A stretch of DNA of 64,000 bases from Zobellia nedashkovskayae. GTDB taxonomy: Bacteria; Bacteroidota; Bacteroidia; Flavobacteriales; Flavobacteriaceae. The DNA lies in NCBI RefSeq assembly GCF_015330125.1, contig NZ_JADDXR010000002.1, positions 558,001-622,000 on the forward strand. Reading direction: 5' to 3'. The position numbers and the translations under genes are program-made. The stretch's first letter is position 1; every line of letters starts with the position of its first letter. The notes under the pieces are model-generated. The model did no database searches. It saw nothing but the letters and a program-made list of their open reading frames with translations, and was not told the DNA's origin. This document shows, piece by piece, positions 38,584 through 47,545 of the stretch.

Positions 38584-39105
38584 CTATTTTTTGGGAGGAT
38601 ATTTAGAGAAAACCTTTGCAGCTAGGGCATGTAATTTTTCCTCACGTGTTTCAGGGGATACATTTTCTTTGAAATTGCCCTGACCTTGCCCCTGCCAAAA
38701 GAGTTCATCCTTTTTGGCATCAACAAAATCAAACCGGATTTCCCGTTCAAGTTTTGGTTGCCCTACAGGTATACCTACAGATAATCCACCACCAACACTT
38801 CTGCCCGTACCACCAACTCCTAAACCAACAGTGTTATTACTAGCTACTTCAAAGGACTCACTATCTATATTTATAAAAAAATCTGGATCTTCAGAAAAAC
38901 GAATACCTTTTGCTTGCATTTCTGCGTTAACGGCATGCAACAATCGTTTGGTATCAAGCTCGCTAAGGCCTGTATTCATATCAGGATAATAATTATAAGT
39001 ACTGTAATTGGTGAAATCGGTTCCCTTGTCATAATCATAGTTCACCCTAATCGTATTGCAAGAAGCCAAACACAAAACCAACACCAAAGTAAATACATTC
39101 TTCAT
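38584..39105 (-). CDS. DUF4136-family lipoprotein
   Basis: 173 residues. The signal ends in LCLASC (Cys16). The mature sequence begins with a Tyr/Asp-rich segment (VNYDYDKGTDFTNYSTYNYY) and contains DPDFFINIDSE and REIRFDFVDAKKDELFWQGQ, which are DUF4136 features. The middle GLGVGGTGRSVGGGLSVG is a glycine-rich turn region. It is probably anchored in the outer membrane facing the periplasm. The function of the family is not known. It lies upstream of the small membrane protein gene, separated by about 196 bases. Confidence 0.85.
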   Translation of the reverse strand: MKNVFTLVLVLCLASCNTIRVNYDYDKGTDFTNYSTYNYYPDMNTGLSELDTKRLLHAVNAEMQAKGIRFSEDPDFFINIDSESFEVASNNTVGLGVGGTGRSVGGGLSVGIPVGQPKLEREIRFDFVDAKKDELFWQGQGQGNFKENVSPETREEKLHALAAKVFSKYPPKK

Positions 39106-39171
39106 AGTTTCGTTTTAAAGTAAATTTAAGGAATTATAATCAGGCTGAATTTAACAACCAATCAGGCCCTC

Positions 39172-40173
39172 CTAACTATTCAACATAGCCCAAAGCTTAT
39201 CTTTTAATTCCATAATGCCCTGTTGCGCCACTGAAGAAATAAATATATACGGTGTACTATCTAAATCTTTATCTAGTTCTATGCGCATTTCATCCATAAG
39301 CTCCTGATCCAACATATCGCTTTTAGAAATAGCTATTAAGCGTTCTTTATCAAGCAATTCAGGGTTATATCTTCTTAGTTCGCCAAGTAAAATTTCATAC
39401 TCTTTACCAATGTCTTTACTATCCGCAGGTATTAAAAACAACAGGGTAGAATTACGCTCTATATGTCGTAAAAAATAATGACCTAATCCTTTTCCTTCTG
39501 CAGCACCTTCTATAATTCCAGGAATATCCGCCATCACGAAACTCTGAAAATTACGATGTTCCACAATACCCAAATTGGGTTTCAGGGTTGTAAATTCGTA
39601 AGCTGCAATTTTTGGTTTTGCTGATGTAATTACTGATAATAAAGTAGATTTACCAGCATTAGGAAAACCTACAAGACCAACATCTGCCAGTAACTTCAAC
39701 TCAAGAATAACCTCTACTTCCTGTCCAGGAACACCGGGTTGGGCATATCTTGGAGTTTGATTGGTACTGGTCTTAAAATGCCAGTTACCTCTACCACCCA
39801 TTCCGCCTTCTGCCAAAATACGTTCTTCGCCATGCTCCGTGATTTCGAACAACACTTCTGCTGTTTCTGAATCCTTTACCACCGTACCTAATGGAACATC
39901 TAAGTATACATCTTCGCCATCTGCACCAGAACTACGGGATTTACTACCGTTACCGCCGTGACCAGACTTAAAATGCTTTTTAAACTTAAAGGTTACAAGC
40001 GTCCATAAATTATTATTTCCTCGTAAGATAATATGACCTCCACGACCGCCATCTCCTCCATCCGGACCGCCCTTGGTAATGAACTTTTCCCTATGCAAAT
40101 GCACAGAGCCCTTTCCTCCTTTACCAGATTCCGCATTAATCCTAACGTAGTCTACAAAATTACCCTCAGTCAT
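39172..40173 (-). CDS. obg: Obg/CgtA ribosome-assembly GTPase
   Basis: 333 residues. The glycine-rich Obg fold spans residues 1-160 ([34 protein letters not shown]). The GTPase domain follows with G1 [10 protein letters not shown]3 DIPGIIEGA, and G4 AISKSD. There is no extra C-terminal OCT domain, as in the short form common in Bacteroidota. Obg is an essential GTPase that binds the large ribosomal subunit and links growth to ppGpp. It is transcribed on the minus strand. A terminator at 40281-40332 separates it from hpt-adk upstream, so it probably has its own promoter in the 100 bases before 40173. Confidence 0.96.
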   Translation of the reverse strand: MTEGNFVDYVRINAESGKGGKGSVHLHREKFITKGGPDGGDGGRGGHIILRGNNNLWTLVTFKFKKHFKSGHGGNGSKSRSSGADGEDVYLDVPLGTVVKDSETAEVLFEITEHGEERILAEGGMGGRGNWHFKTSTNQTPRYAQPGVPGQEVEVILELKLLADVGLVGFPNAGKSTLLSVITSAKPKIAAYEFTTLKPNLGIVEHRNFQSFVMADIPGIIEGAAEGKGLGHYFLRHIERNSTLLFLIPADSKDIGKEYEILLGELRRYNPELLDKERLIAISKSDMLDQELMDEMRIELDKDLDSTPYIFISSVAQQGIMELKDKLWAMLNS

Positions 40174-40280
40174 AAAATATTCTCAATTATATATTGACGA
40201 CAGCCAACATTTCCGCAAAAATACGCATTTCGCATGAAGCTTAAACAAGCTATGCATTTAGAAGTTAGCCTTATAAAGCC

Positions 40281-40332
40281 AAAAAGAGAGTTGAAACAAG
40301 CCTAATCTGCAGTTTAGACCTGTTCAACTCTC
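40281..40332 (-). terminator. Terminator of hpt-adk
   Basis: On the minus strand an outer 10-bp stem (40332-40323 with 40295-40286) encloses about 27 bases containing a second short pairing, and is followed by TTTTT (40285-40281). It starts 30 bases after the hpt-adk stop. Confidence 0.75.
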
Positions 40333-40362
40333 CTTAAGATACTATTAGAAATCGAGAGCGTA

Positions 40363-41469
40363 CTAAAGCTCCTCGATAACCTTTGCCAAGCGATGGGTTA
40401 TTTCATCTATGGCACCAATACCGTTTACACTGTGAAATTTATTCTGAGCCTCATAAAAATCTTTTAAAGGCGCTGTTTTCTCATTATACTCATCAAAACG
40501 ATTGCGTATCTTAGATTCGTCTTGATCATCACTACGACCGCTAACCTTACCTCTTTCCAGCAAACGCTTAATAAGAACTTCATCATTTGCTTCTAAAGCG
40601 ATAGTTGCATCTATTTTCATTTCTTTTGTGGCCAAGAAAGCATCTAAAGCTTCTGCTTGAGCAGTTGTACGAGGAAAACCGTCAAAAATAAATCCGCTTG
40701 CATCTGGATTTTTCTCAACCGCATCTTGCAACATTTTTATAGTTACTTCATCAGGAACCAAATCGCCACGATTAATGTAAGATTTCGCCAATTGCCCTAG
40801 TTCAGTATCATTTTTCATATTGTAACGAAAAAGATCTCCTGTAGAAATGTGTTTCAGGTTGTACTTATCCTTTAAAAAATCAGCTTGGGTTCCTTTTCCG
40901 GCACCCGGTTTCCCGAAAAGCACGAGATTGATCATATGTTTTTGGTTTAATTGGTAAACTTCTTTTAGATTTCGGCCTAACTCGTTATAATCCAGACCAT
41001 ATCCCACAATAAATTTATCAGGTATATCAATACCTATATAATCAATGGTATACTCACCATTGTATATTTCAGACTTATAAAAAAGACTTGCAACCTTAAA
41101 TTCCTTAACGTTGGCCTTTGAGAAAAGATGTATTAATTTTTTGAGCGTACGGCCCGTATCTATTATATCTTCAAGAATAATAACACTACGGCCTTCTATA
41201 TCTTCAGAAACATCTAAGAGGGTCTCTACTATACCAGTAGATGTCAAACCCTGATAGGAGCTTAATTTCACAAACGACACTTCGCAAGGATGTTGATATT
41301 CCTTCAGAAAGTCTGATACGAACATAAACGACCCATTAAGTACCCCTACAAAAATTGGTGTTTCATCCTTATAATCAGCGGCAACTTGTTCGGCAACTTT
41401 TTTTACGGCTGCTTTTATCTGCGCTTCGCTCAAGAACGGTTTAAAATGTTTATCGTGTAGCTTTATCAC
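40363..41469 (-). CDS. Bifunctional hypoxanthine phosphoribosyltransferase-adenylate kinase fusion
   Basis: 368 residues in one uninterrupted frame. Residues 1-175 are a hypoxanthine/guanine phosphoribosyltransferase with the PRPP loop VIILEDIIDTGRTL (96-109) and FVGVLNGSFMF. Residues 179-368 are a short-LID adenylate kinase with P-loop GKPGAGKGT (186-194), GFPRT and RLLERGKVSGRSDD. The kinase begins at an internal Met179 without a stop between. The first codon is GTG; no in-frame ATG lies near. The fusion joins purine salvage (IMP/GMP formation) to AMP-ADP balance and is known in Flavobacteriia. A divergent purine operon (purK, purE) starts about 110 bases away. Confidence 0.93.
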   Translation of the reverse strand: MIKLHDKHFKPFLSEAQIKAAVKKVAEQVAADYKDETPIFVGVLNGSFMFVSDFLKEYQHPCEVSFVKLSSYQGLTSTGIVETLLDVSEDIEGRSVIILEDIIDTGRTLKKLIHLFSKANVKEFKVASLFYKSEIYNGEYTIDYIGIDIPDKFIVGYGLDYNELGRNLKEVYQLNQKHMINLVLFGKPGAGKGTQADFLKDKYNLKHISTGDLFRYNMKNDTELGQLAKSYINRGDLVPDEVTIKMLQDAVEKNPDASGFIFDGFPRTTAQAEALDAFLATKEMKIDATIALEANDEVLIKRLLERGKVSGRSDDQDESKIRNRFDEYNEKTAPLKDFYEAQNKFHSVNGIGAIDEITHRLAKVIEEL

Positions 41470-41550
41470 ATCGCATTTTTAAAGAACGGCTAATATACCA
41501 CTTTGATTTTGCTTTTTTGAACACACACCTTGCGTTTTAAGAATTCGATG

Positions 41551-41558
41551 TATTTTTG
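41551..41558 (+). promoter_or_regulatory. -7 promoter element of the purK operon
   Basis: TATTTTTG matches TAnnTTTG. It ends 21 bases before the purK ATG at 41580 and overlaps an in-frame TTG at 41556, which is therefore unlikely to be the start. Confidence 0.6.
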
Positions 41559-41579
41559 CATCAGTTCAAAATCAATTGC

Positions 41580-42752
41580 ATGTCAACAGATAATTCATCG
41601 GAGTACTTTTCTTCACAGTTTAAATTGGGGATTTTAGGCGGTGGCCAGCTCGGTAAAATGCTCCTTTACGAAACCCGTAAATTTGATATTCATACCGTGG
41701 TTATGGACTCTTCCGCAGAAGCTCCTTCAAAAATTGCGTGCAATGAATTTGTACTGGGCGACCTAATGGATTTTGATGCCGTTTACAATTTAGGGAAGCA
41801 GGTGGATGTGCTTACCATTGAAATTGAAAATGTTAATGTAGATGCCTTAGAAAAACTGGAAGATGAAGGTTTAAAGGTTTTTCCGCAAACCAAAGCACTT
41901 AGAATTATCCAGAACAAAGCAAAACAAAAGCTTTTTTATGTGGATAACAATATACCAACAGCAGATTTTCAAAGATTTGCCTACAAGAGTGAAATAAAAG
42001 ATAGTATCTTAAATGGTGCTTTAGATTTTCCTTTTATTTGGAAAGCTGCGCAATTTGGTTACGACGGACAAGGGGTAAAAGTTGTACGTAAGATTGCAGA
42101 TTTAGACGAACTTCCTATGGGCGAATGTATTGCCGAAAAGATGATCGACTTTAAAAATGAACTTGCCGTTATTGTTACCCGTAGTGTTAGTGGTGAGGTA
42201 AAAACATATCCCGTGGTAGAAATGGAATTTCACCCAGAAGCCAATCAAGTAGAATATGTTATCTGTCCCGCTAGAATTAGTGATACCGTTGCCCAAAAAG
42301 CTCAAGAAATAGCGTTGAAGGTTTCAGAGAAAATACAACATGTTGGTCTTTTGGCCGTAGAACTTTTCCAGACTAAAGATGACCAAATCATAGTTAACGA
42401 AGTTGCTCCAAGACCCCACAACAGTGGTCATTACAGTATTGAGGCTAGTTACACCAACCAGTTTGAGCAACATCTTCGCGCTATTTTAGACCTTCCATTA
42501 GGTGATACAAAAAGTAAGGTTGCCGGTATTATGGTAAATCTAGTAGGCGCCGAAGGCCATACGGGTGAGGTCGTTTATGAAAATATGTCCAAAATTTTAG
42601 GAATGGAAGGAGTAACTCCTCATATTTACGGCAAAAAACAAACCCGCCCTTTTAGAAAAATGGGTCATGTAACCATAGTAAACGAATCTATTTCCGAAGC
42701 TCGCAAAATTGCGCAACAAGTAAAGGAAACTATTAAAGTGATAAGCAAATAA
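41580..42752 (+). CDS. purK: 5-(carboxyamino)imidazole ribonucleotide synthase
   Basis: 390 residues from the ATG at 41580. The N-terminal preATP-grasp domain starts LGILGGGQLGKMLLYETRKF. The ATP-grasp region includes FPFIWKAAQFGYDGQGVKVV and VNEVAPRPHNSGHYSIEAS. The enzyme uses ATP and bicarbonate to carboxylate aminoimidazole ribonucleotide to N5-CAIR in de novo purine synthesis. purE follows after 4 bases, so the two sequential steps are co-expressed. The hpt-adk fusion, also purine metabolism, is divergently transcribed next door. Confidence 0.95.
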   Translation: MSTDNSSEYFSSQFKLGILGGGQLGKMLLYETRKFDIHTVVMDSSAEAPSKIACNEFVLGDLMDFDAVYNLGKQVDVLTIEIENVNVDALEKLEDEGLKVFPQTKALRIIQNKAKQKLFYVDNNIPTADFQRFAYKSEIKDSILNGALDFPFIWKAAQFGYDGQGVKVVRKIADLDELPMGECIAEKMIDFKNELAVIVTRSVSGEVKTYPVVEMEFHPEANQVEYVICPARISDTVAQKAQEIALKVSEKIQHVGLLAVELFQTKDDQIIVNEVAPRPHNSGHYSIEASYTNQFEQHLRAILDLPLGDTKSKVAGIMVNLVGAEGHTGEVVYENMSKILGMEGVTPHIYGKKQTRPFRKMGHVTIVNESISEARKIAQQVKETIKVISK

Positions 42753-42756
42753 TCAT

Positions 42757-43248
42757 ATGAGTAAAGTAGCCGTAGTAATGGGCAGCACTAGTGATATGCC
42801 CGTAATGCAAGACGCCATAGACATTTTAAAGGGATTTGACATTGAGGTTGATGTAGATATCGTTTCTGCGCACAGAACTCCTGAAAAACTTTTTGATTTT
42901 AGTAAAAATGCACATACCAATGGTTATACCGTAATTATTGCCGGTGCCGGTGGTGCAGCTCACCTTCCTGGAATGGTAGCATCTATGTCTCCTTTACCCG
43001 TTATAGGTGTTCCCGTAAAAAGTAGCAATTCTATAGATGGTTGGGATTCTATCTTATCCATTCTTCAAATGCCCGGTGGTGTTCCTGTAGCAACAGTAGC
43101 TCTAAACGGAGCAAAAAATGCCGGTATTTTGGCGGCCCAGATTATAGGAAGCTCGGACAAATGCGTTCTTGACAAGGTTATTTTATATAAAGAAGGCCTA
43201 AAACAAAAAGTAATAGACGGTGCAAAATCCGTCAGTGGTAAGAAGTAA
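42757..43248 (+). CDS. purE: 5-(carboxyamino)imidazole ribonucleotide mutase
   Basis: 163 residues, the class I PurE length. Active-site stretches are GSTSDMPVM (residues 9-17), SAHRTPEKLF, IAGAGGAAHLPGMVA and GVPVKSS. It converts N5-CAIR from PurK to CAIR. It lies 4 bases after purK and 27 bases before a small membrane protein gene on the same strand. Confidence 0.96.
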   Translation: MSKVAVVMGSTSDMPVMQDAIDILKGFDIEVDVDIVSAHRTPEKLFDFSKNAHTNGYTVIIAGAGGAAHLPGMVASMSPLPVIGVPVKSSNSIDGWDSILSILQMPGGVPVATVALNGAKNAGILAAQIIGSSDKCVLDKVILYKEGLKQKVIDGAKSVSGKK

Positions 43249-43275
43249 CATTTAGGTTATTAAAAATTACAATTC

Positions 43276-43677
43276 ATGAATTACCCTTCACTTATAGGTT
43301 TTATAATTGGTGTGTTGGCTATTATTGCCCTAGCTTTTATTGAGCGAAGAATCAATAACCCCTATTTAAAAAGTCTCTGGAGAAGCGCTTTATTTTTCTT
43401 CTCTATGTATGTATTGATACTTGTTCTGGTTTTCTTTCGTTGGAAATACTATGAAATGCAACTAAGTACTTTTGACCTTAATGCAGATGGTAGCATTGGA
43501 CTTAAGGAATATACAGACCAATACAGATTTGTTAGAGATAAAGTAATGAGCGGAGCCGATCGCAACTTTGCTTTTGTAACCGGAGCTGCATTATCTTTTC
43601 TTTTAGCAGGTCTTGCACTTATGCTAGACCTTATTAACACTTGGATAAAGTCTAAGAACAACCCCATAGAATCTTAA
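43276..43677 (+). CDS. Small membrane protein with an EF-hand-like loop
   Basis: 133 residues. Three hydrophobic segments are seen at about 5-21, 37-55 and 94-112. Between the second and third lies the soluble stretch DLNADGSIGLKE, which matches the 12-residue EF-hand calcium loop (acidic or Asn at 1, 3, 5, Gly at 6, Ile at 8, Glu at 12). A single EF-hand usually needs a partner, so dimerisation is possible. I know no named family for it. It lies downstream of purE and 21 bases before an M3 peptidase gene, all probably one transcript ending at the 45855 terminator. Confidence 0.65.
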   Translation: MNYPSLIGFIIGVLAIIALAFIERRINNPYLKSLWRSALFFFSMYVLILVLVFFRWKYYEMQLSTFDLNADGSIGLKEYTDQYRFVRDKVMSGADRNFAFVTGAALSFLLAGLALMLDLINTWIKSKNNPIES

Positions 43678-43698
43678 ACCAAAAAAAACTTACGTCAG

Positions 43699-45717
43699 AT
43701 GAATCCTTTATTGACACCTTTTGATACCGCCCCATTTTCAAAAATAGAAAATGCGCATTTTAAGCCTGCTTTTATACAAGCTATGAAAGATGCAAGAGCA
43801 GAAATAGACCAAATAACGGCCAACAAAGCAGAGCCTTCTTTTGAGAACACCATTGAAGCATTGGAATTTACAGGTCAGCAGTTAGATCGTATCTCCAGTG
43901 TTTTCTTCAATTTAAATTCTGCCGAAACCAATGAAGAGATTCAAAAGATAGCTCAGGAAATCTCCCCTTTACTTTCTGAATTTAGTAATGATATTACGCT
44001 AAACGAAGCTTTGTTCAAACGTATAAAAACCGTTTACGATCAAAAAGATTCATTAGACCTTACCATAGAGCAACAAACTTTACTTGACAAAAAATACAAG
44101 AGTTTCAGTAGAAATGGAGCCAATTTAAACGATGATAAGAAGAAACGTCTGCGTGAGATTGATTCAGAGCTTTCTAAATTAAAACTGAACTTTGGTGAAA
44201 ACATACTAGCTGAAACCAACAAGTATGAAAAGCACTTGACCAACGAAAGTGATTTAGATGGTCTACCTGAAGGTGAAAAAGAGGCAGCTGCTCAAATGGC
44301 GAAATCTAAAAATAAAGAGGGTTGGGTGATAACTTTAGATTACCCAAGTTATATACCCTTTATGAAATATGCCAAAAACCGTGAATTACGCAAAGAATTG
44401 TCATTGGCTTTTGGCAGTAAGGCTTTCCATAATGATGAGCTTGACAACCAAGAAAATGTACTTAAAATTGCCAATTTGCGCTTTGAACGTGCTAATTTAT
44501 TGGGCTACAAGACCCATGCGCATTTTGTACTAGAAGAACGCATGGCAGAAACTCCAGAAAAAGTACACGAGTTTCTAAATGAGCTACTGGTAAAAGCAAA
44601 ACCTGCTGCAGGAAAAGAGTTTGCCCAACTTGAAGATTTTGCAAAAGAACTAGACCATATAGACCGATTAGAAAAATGGGACGGTAGTTACTACTCTGAA
44701 AAGCTGAAGCAAAAATTATTCAACTTAGATGATGAAAAACTAAAACCTTATTTTAAACTAGAGAATGTAATTTCAGGTGTTTTTAAAATAGCTGAGAAAT
44801 TATTCGACCTTCGTTTTGAAGAAGTCACGGATATAGACAAGTATAATGAAGAAGTAAAGACTTATAAGGTTTACGATACTTCTAACAACTTCATTTCTGT
44901 TTTCTATGCAGACTTCCACCCTAGAAAAGGAAAACGTGGTGGCGCTTGGATGACTTCCTACAAATCTCAATACCAACGTAACGGAGAAAATGTACGTCCG
45001 CATATATCAAATGTTTGTAATTTTACCCGTTCTACACCTAGTAAGCCTTCTCTTTTGACTTTTAATGAAGTAACTACCCTTTTTCATGAATTTGGACATG
45101 GATTGCATGGTATGCTGGCAAATACGACCTACCCTAGCCTTTCAGGTACTTCTGTTTTTTGGGATTTTGTAGAGTTACCTAGCCAGGTGATGGAAAACTG
45201 GTGTTATGAGAAAGAAGCACTAGAACTTTTTGCTACTCATTACGAAACAGGAGAAGTAATTCCGATGGAATTGGTTCAAAAAATTAAAGAATCGGCTACT
45301 TTTCAAGAAGGTATGCAAACGCTTCGCCAACTTAGCTTTGGCCTTTTAGATATGTCTTGGCACGGAATAGACCCTACAGGCATTACGAACGTAAAACAGC
45401 ACGAAACCGAGGCTTTTAAAGGCACCAATCTATACCCTGAAACACCAGAGACTTGTATGAGTACCGCTTTTGCCCATATTTTCCAAGGCGGGTATTCTTC
45501 TGGATACTATAGCTATAAATGGGCTGAAGTTTTAGATGCCGATGCTTTTGCATATTTTAAAGAAAAAGGTATCTTTAATAAAGAAGTCGCTACTAAGTTC
45601 AAAGATAATGTGCTTTCAAAAGGTGGTACGGAAAACCCAATGGTTCTGTACAAGCGTTTTAGAGGTGCTGAACCCAAGGTAGAAGCCTTATTGGAACGTG
45701 CTGGCCTATTGAATTAA
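43699..45717 (+). CDS. M3-family zinc metallopeptidase (oligopeptidase A/Dcp-like)
   Basis: 672 residues, family length. The zinc motif HEFGH lies near residue 463 (LFHEFGHGLHGML), with the third ligand Glu in the following helix (FVELPSQVMENW). The family N-terminus NPLLTPFDTAPFSKIENAHF and the late FQGGYSSGYYSYKWAEVLDA are clear. No signal peptide, so it is a cytoplasmic oligopeptide-degrading enzyme. Assignment between oligopeptidase A and peptidyl-dipeptidase Dcp cannot be made with certainty from sequence alone. It is the last gene of the purK-purE-EF-hand run. Confidence 0.92.
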   Translation: MNPLLTPFDTAPFSKIENAHFKPAFIQAMKDARAEIDQITANKAEPSFENTIEALEFTGQQLDRISSVFFNLNSAETNEEIQKIAQEISPLLSEFSNDITLNEALFKRIKTVYDQKDSLDLTIEQQTLLDKKYKSFSRNGANLNDDKKKRLREIDSELSKLKLNFGENILAETNKYEKHLTNESDLDGLPEGEKEAAAQMAKSKNKEGWVITLDYPSYIPFMKYAKNRELRKELSLAFGSKAFHNDELDNQENVLKIANLRFERANLLGYKTHAHFVLEERMAETPEKVHEFLNELLVKAKPAAGKEFAQLEDFAKELDHIDRLEKWDGSYYSEKLKQKLFNLDDEKLKPYFKLENVISGVFKIAEKLFDLRFEEVTDIDKYNEEVKTYKVYDTSNNFISVFYADFHPRKGKRGGAWMTSYKSQYQRNGENVRPHISNVCNFTRSTPSKPSLLTFNEVTTLFHEFGHGLHGMLANTTYPSLSGTSVFWDFVELPSQVMENWCYEKEALELFATHYETGEVIPMELVQKIKESATFQEGMQTLRQLSFGLLDMSWHGIDPTGITNVKQHETEAFKGTNLYPETPETCMSTAFAHIFQGGYSSGYYSYKWAEVLDADAFAYFKEKGIFNKEVATKFKDNVLSKGGTENPMVLYKRFRGAEPKVEALLERAGLLN

Positions 45718-45791
45718 AACCATCAATATGTAATCCACAGAAAAAAAATTAAAAAAATATACCAAGATTATGTTTTGTAAGTTTTTTCTTA

Positions 45792-45886
45792 TATATTTAC
45801 GTAACATAAGTAGGTTGAAAAGGTTATATCAAAAGTAATTTTTTTAACGGTTTAAAAGAGGGTGTGGGGACGCCCTCTTTTTTTAT
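45792..45886 (+). ncRNA. Possible small RNA between the M3 peptidase and nucleotidase genes
   Basis: A -7-like TATATTTA (45792-45799) stands about 55 bases before the perfect terminator hairpin ending near 45886. The roughly 80 bases between contain no good reading frame. A short transcript from this box to the terminator is conceivable. The -33 element is not convincing, so the terminator may simply serve the upstream operon. Confidence 0.25.
45855..45886 (+). terminator. Rho-independent terminator of the purK-purE-M3 run
   Basis: An 11-bp stem (45855-45865 with 45870-45880, one G-T pair) has a GGGG loop and is followed by a run of Ts. It begins 138 bases after the peptidase stop, an unusually long distance. 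Confidence 0.85.
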
Positions 45887-45989
45887 TCCCTAAAACCAAA
45901 AGACTAACAATAGGTTAAATTATTACTATTTCTTCCGTTTCCACTAATCCATCTCAGTTGGTTTTCAGAACTTCGCAAAAAAACAAATC

Positions 45990-46511
45990 ATGGTTATATT
46001 TGTAGATATGGACGAGGTGATTGCAGACACCTATGGAGCACATATAGAAATTTATAATAAAGAATTTAAAGAAAACCTTCCTTTAGATATCTTCCATGGA
46101 AGTGAAGTTTGGCATAAAGTTCCTGAGGACAGACAACAAAGTGTAAGAGACCATGCAAGAACAAGAGGGTTCTTTCGTAATCTTAAGCTCTTACCCAATG
46201 CGCAAGAGGTACTACAAAAACTTCATGAAAAACACGACGTGTACATTGCATCGGCAGCTATGCAGTTTCCCAATTCATTGGAAGAGAAATCAGAATGGTT
46301 AGATGAGCACCTTCCTTTTATTCCATGGCAAAACAGAATACTTTGTGGGAACAAGCATATTTTACGTGGCGATGTTCTTATTGACGACCGCAGCTACAAT
46401 CTTAAAACTTTTGAGGGTAGGCCCTTATTATTCACATCTCCTCACAATGTAAACACTTCTGGTTTTGAAAGGGTAAATAATTGGCTAGAGATTGCAGAAA
46501 AATTACTCTAG
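45990..46511 (+). CDS. 5'(3')-deoxyribonucleotidase, NT5C family
   Basis: 173 residues. HAD motif I is VDMDEVIADTY (Asp6 nucleophile, Asp8). The cap segment includes FHGSEVWHKVPEDRQQ and RTRGFFRNL, motif II is YIASAAMQFPNS, and the terminal acidic motif is DVLIDDRSYNL. These match the mitochondrial/cytosolic 5'(3')-deoxyribonucleotidase group, which dephosphorylates dUMP and dTMP-like nucleotides. Its TAG stop shares a CTAG with the stop of the convergent rhodanese gene. Confidence 0.88.
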   Translation: MVIFVDMDEVIADTYGAHIEIYNKEFKENLPLDIFHGSEVWHKVPEDRQQSVRDHARTRGFFRNLKLLPNAQEVLQKLHEKHDVYIASAAMQFPNSLEEKSEWLDEHLPFIPWQNRILCGNKHILRGDVLIDDRSYNLKTFEGRPLLFTSPHNVNTSGFERVNNWLEIAEKLL

Positions 46512-46867
46512 TTGCTTTTATTCGCAATAAAAGCATCGTAACCACCTTCTAAATTCACAACCTTATCAAACCCAAGAGAATCTAGCACATACGCCGCTTT
46601 GGCACTACGCCCGCCCATTTTACAATAAACATACACAGGTCGTGCCCTGTCTATCGTATCAACGTTTTTTATAAAATCGGCTTCAAACCAGTCAATGTTT
46701 ACTGCATTATCCAAATGCCCTTCACTGAACTCTTCTGGAGTACGCACATCCATTAAAATCCCCGATTCTATATCATTCTGTGAAAATTCTGTGATATGTT
46801 TTCCATTACTTTGAACACAACCTAAGTTTATAACAAGCAAGGTTACAAGTAAATAGTGAAATTTCAT
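46508..46867 (-). CDS. Rhodanese-like lipoprotein
   Basis: 119 residues. A lipobox ends at Cys17 (LLVINLGC). A single rhodanese domain follows with MDVRTPEEFSEGHLDNAVNI and the active-site loop YCKMGGRSA (Cys82). The six-residue loop fits sulfur-handling rhodaneses rather than Cdc25-like phosphatases. Its location in the periplasm, anchored to a membrane, suggests transfer of sulfane sulfur or a redox role outside the cytoplasm. It overlaps the nucleotidase 3' end by 4 bases and is head-to-head with the sigma factor gene (30 bases apart), so their promoters overlap. Confidence 0.87.
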   Translation of the reverse strand: MKFHYLLVTLLVINLGCVQSNGKHITEFSQNDIESGILMDVRTPEEFSEGHLDNAVNIDWFEADFIKNVDTIDRARPVYVYCKMGGRSAKAAYVLDSLGFDKVVNLEGGYDAFIANKSN

Positions 46868-46897
46868 AGGTTTTAAGTTTAATCAAAAATACTAATT

Positions 46898-47542
46898 ATG
46901 GCGGCGTTAAATTATATTTCGGGGAATGAAAAAAAATTAAAGATCATTAAATCTAATTCCATTACTTTTGAGGACGACAAAAAACGTATGGCAGAACACC
47001 AACTAATGCCCGATAAATGGGTTGACTTATATGCAGATTACCTTTTCAACTACGCAATAGGCCGTATTAGCGATGCCGAAGTGGCAAAAGACCTTGTTCA
47101 AGAAACATTTATGGCCGGTTTAAAATCTGCCAAAAACTACAAGGGAGATGCTGCAGAACGCACTTGGCTAATTGCTATTTTAAAGCGAAAAGTAATTGAC
47201 CATTACAGAAAAACCAACTCCAAAAAAGGAAAAGCAGAAGTGCGAATGAACTATAGTTCGCAAACTGATGCCGAAGGTGATTGGTTAGAAGAACAAGTTG
47301 CCGACCCATTTAGTTCCTTCGAAAACAGCGATATAGAAAACGAAGAATTGGGACTTGCTATTCAATCTTGTATTGCTCAACTACCCAAAAAACAAGCTTT
47401 GGTGTTTACCATGAAAACTATTCAAGGAGTTAGTACCGAAGATATTTGTAATGAGCTCGATATTAATCCGTCTAACCTGTGGGTAATGATACATAGAGCT
47501 AGAACAGCTTTAATGGGTTGCCTTAATCAAAATTGGTTTTAA
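46898..47542 (+). CDS. ECF-type RNA polymerase sigma-70 factor
   Basis: 214 residues, slightly long for an ECF factor. Region 2 includes WVDLYADYLFNYAIGRISDA, then VAKDLVQETFMAG and AERTWLIAILKRKVIDHYRK. A long acidic linker (NSKKGKAEVR to SFENSD) precedes region 4 (LGLAIQSCIAQLPKKQALVF, TMKTIQGVSTEDICNELDIN, LWVMIHRARTAL). A 75-residue protein with a zinc anti-sigma motif starts 3 bases after its stop, so the pair is probably a sigma and its regulator. No typical membrane anti-sigma factor with a SusC receptor is next to it, which differs from the FecI-like sigma factors common in Bacteroidota. Confidence 0.9.
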   Translation: MAALNYISGNEKKLKIIKSNSITFEDDKKRMAEHQLMPDKWVDLYADYLFNYAIGRISDAEVAKDLVQETFMAGLKSAKNYKGDAAERTWLIAILKRKVIDHYRKTNSKKGKAEVRMNYSSQTDAEGDWLEEQVADPFSSFENSDIENEELGLAIQSCIAQLPKKQALVFTMKTIQGVSTEDICNELDINPSNLWVMIHRARTALMGCLNQNWF

Positions 47543-47545
47543 ACT

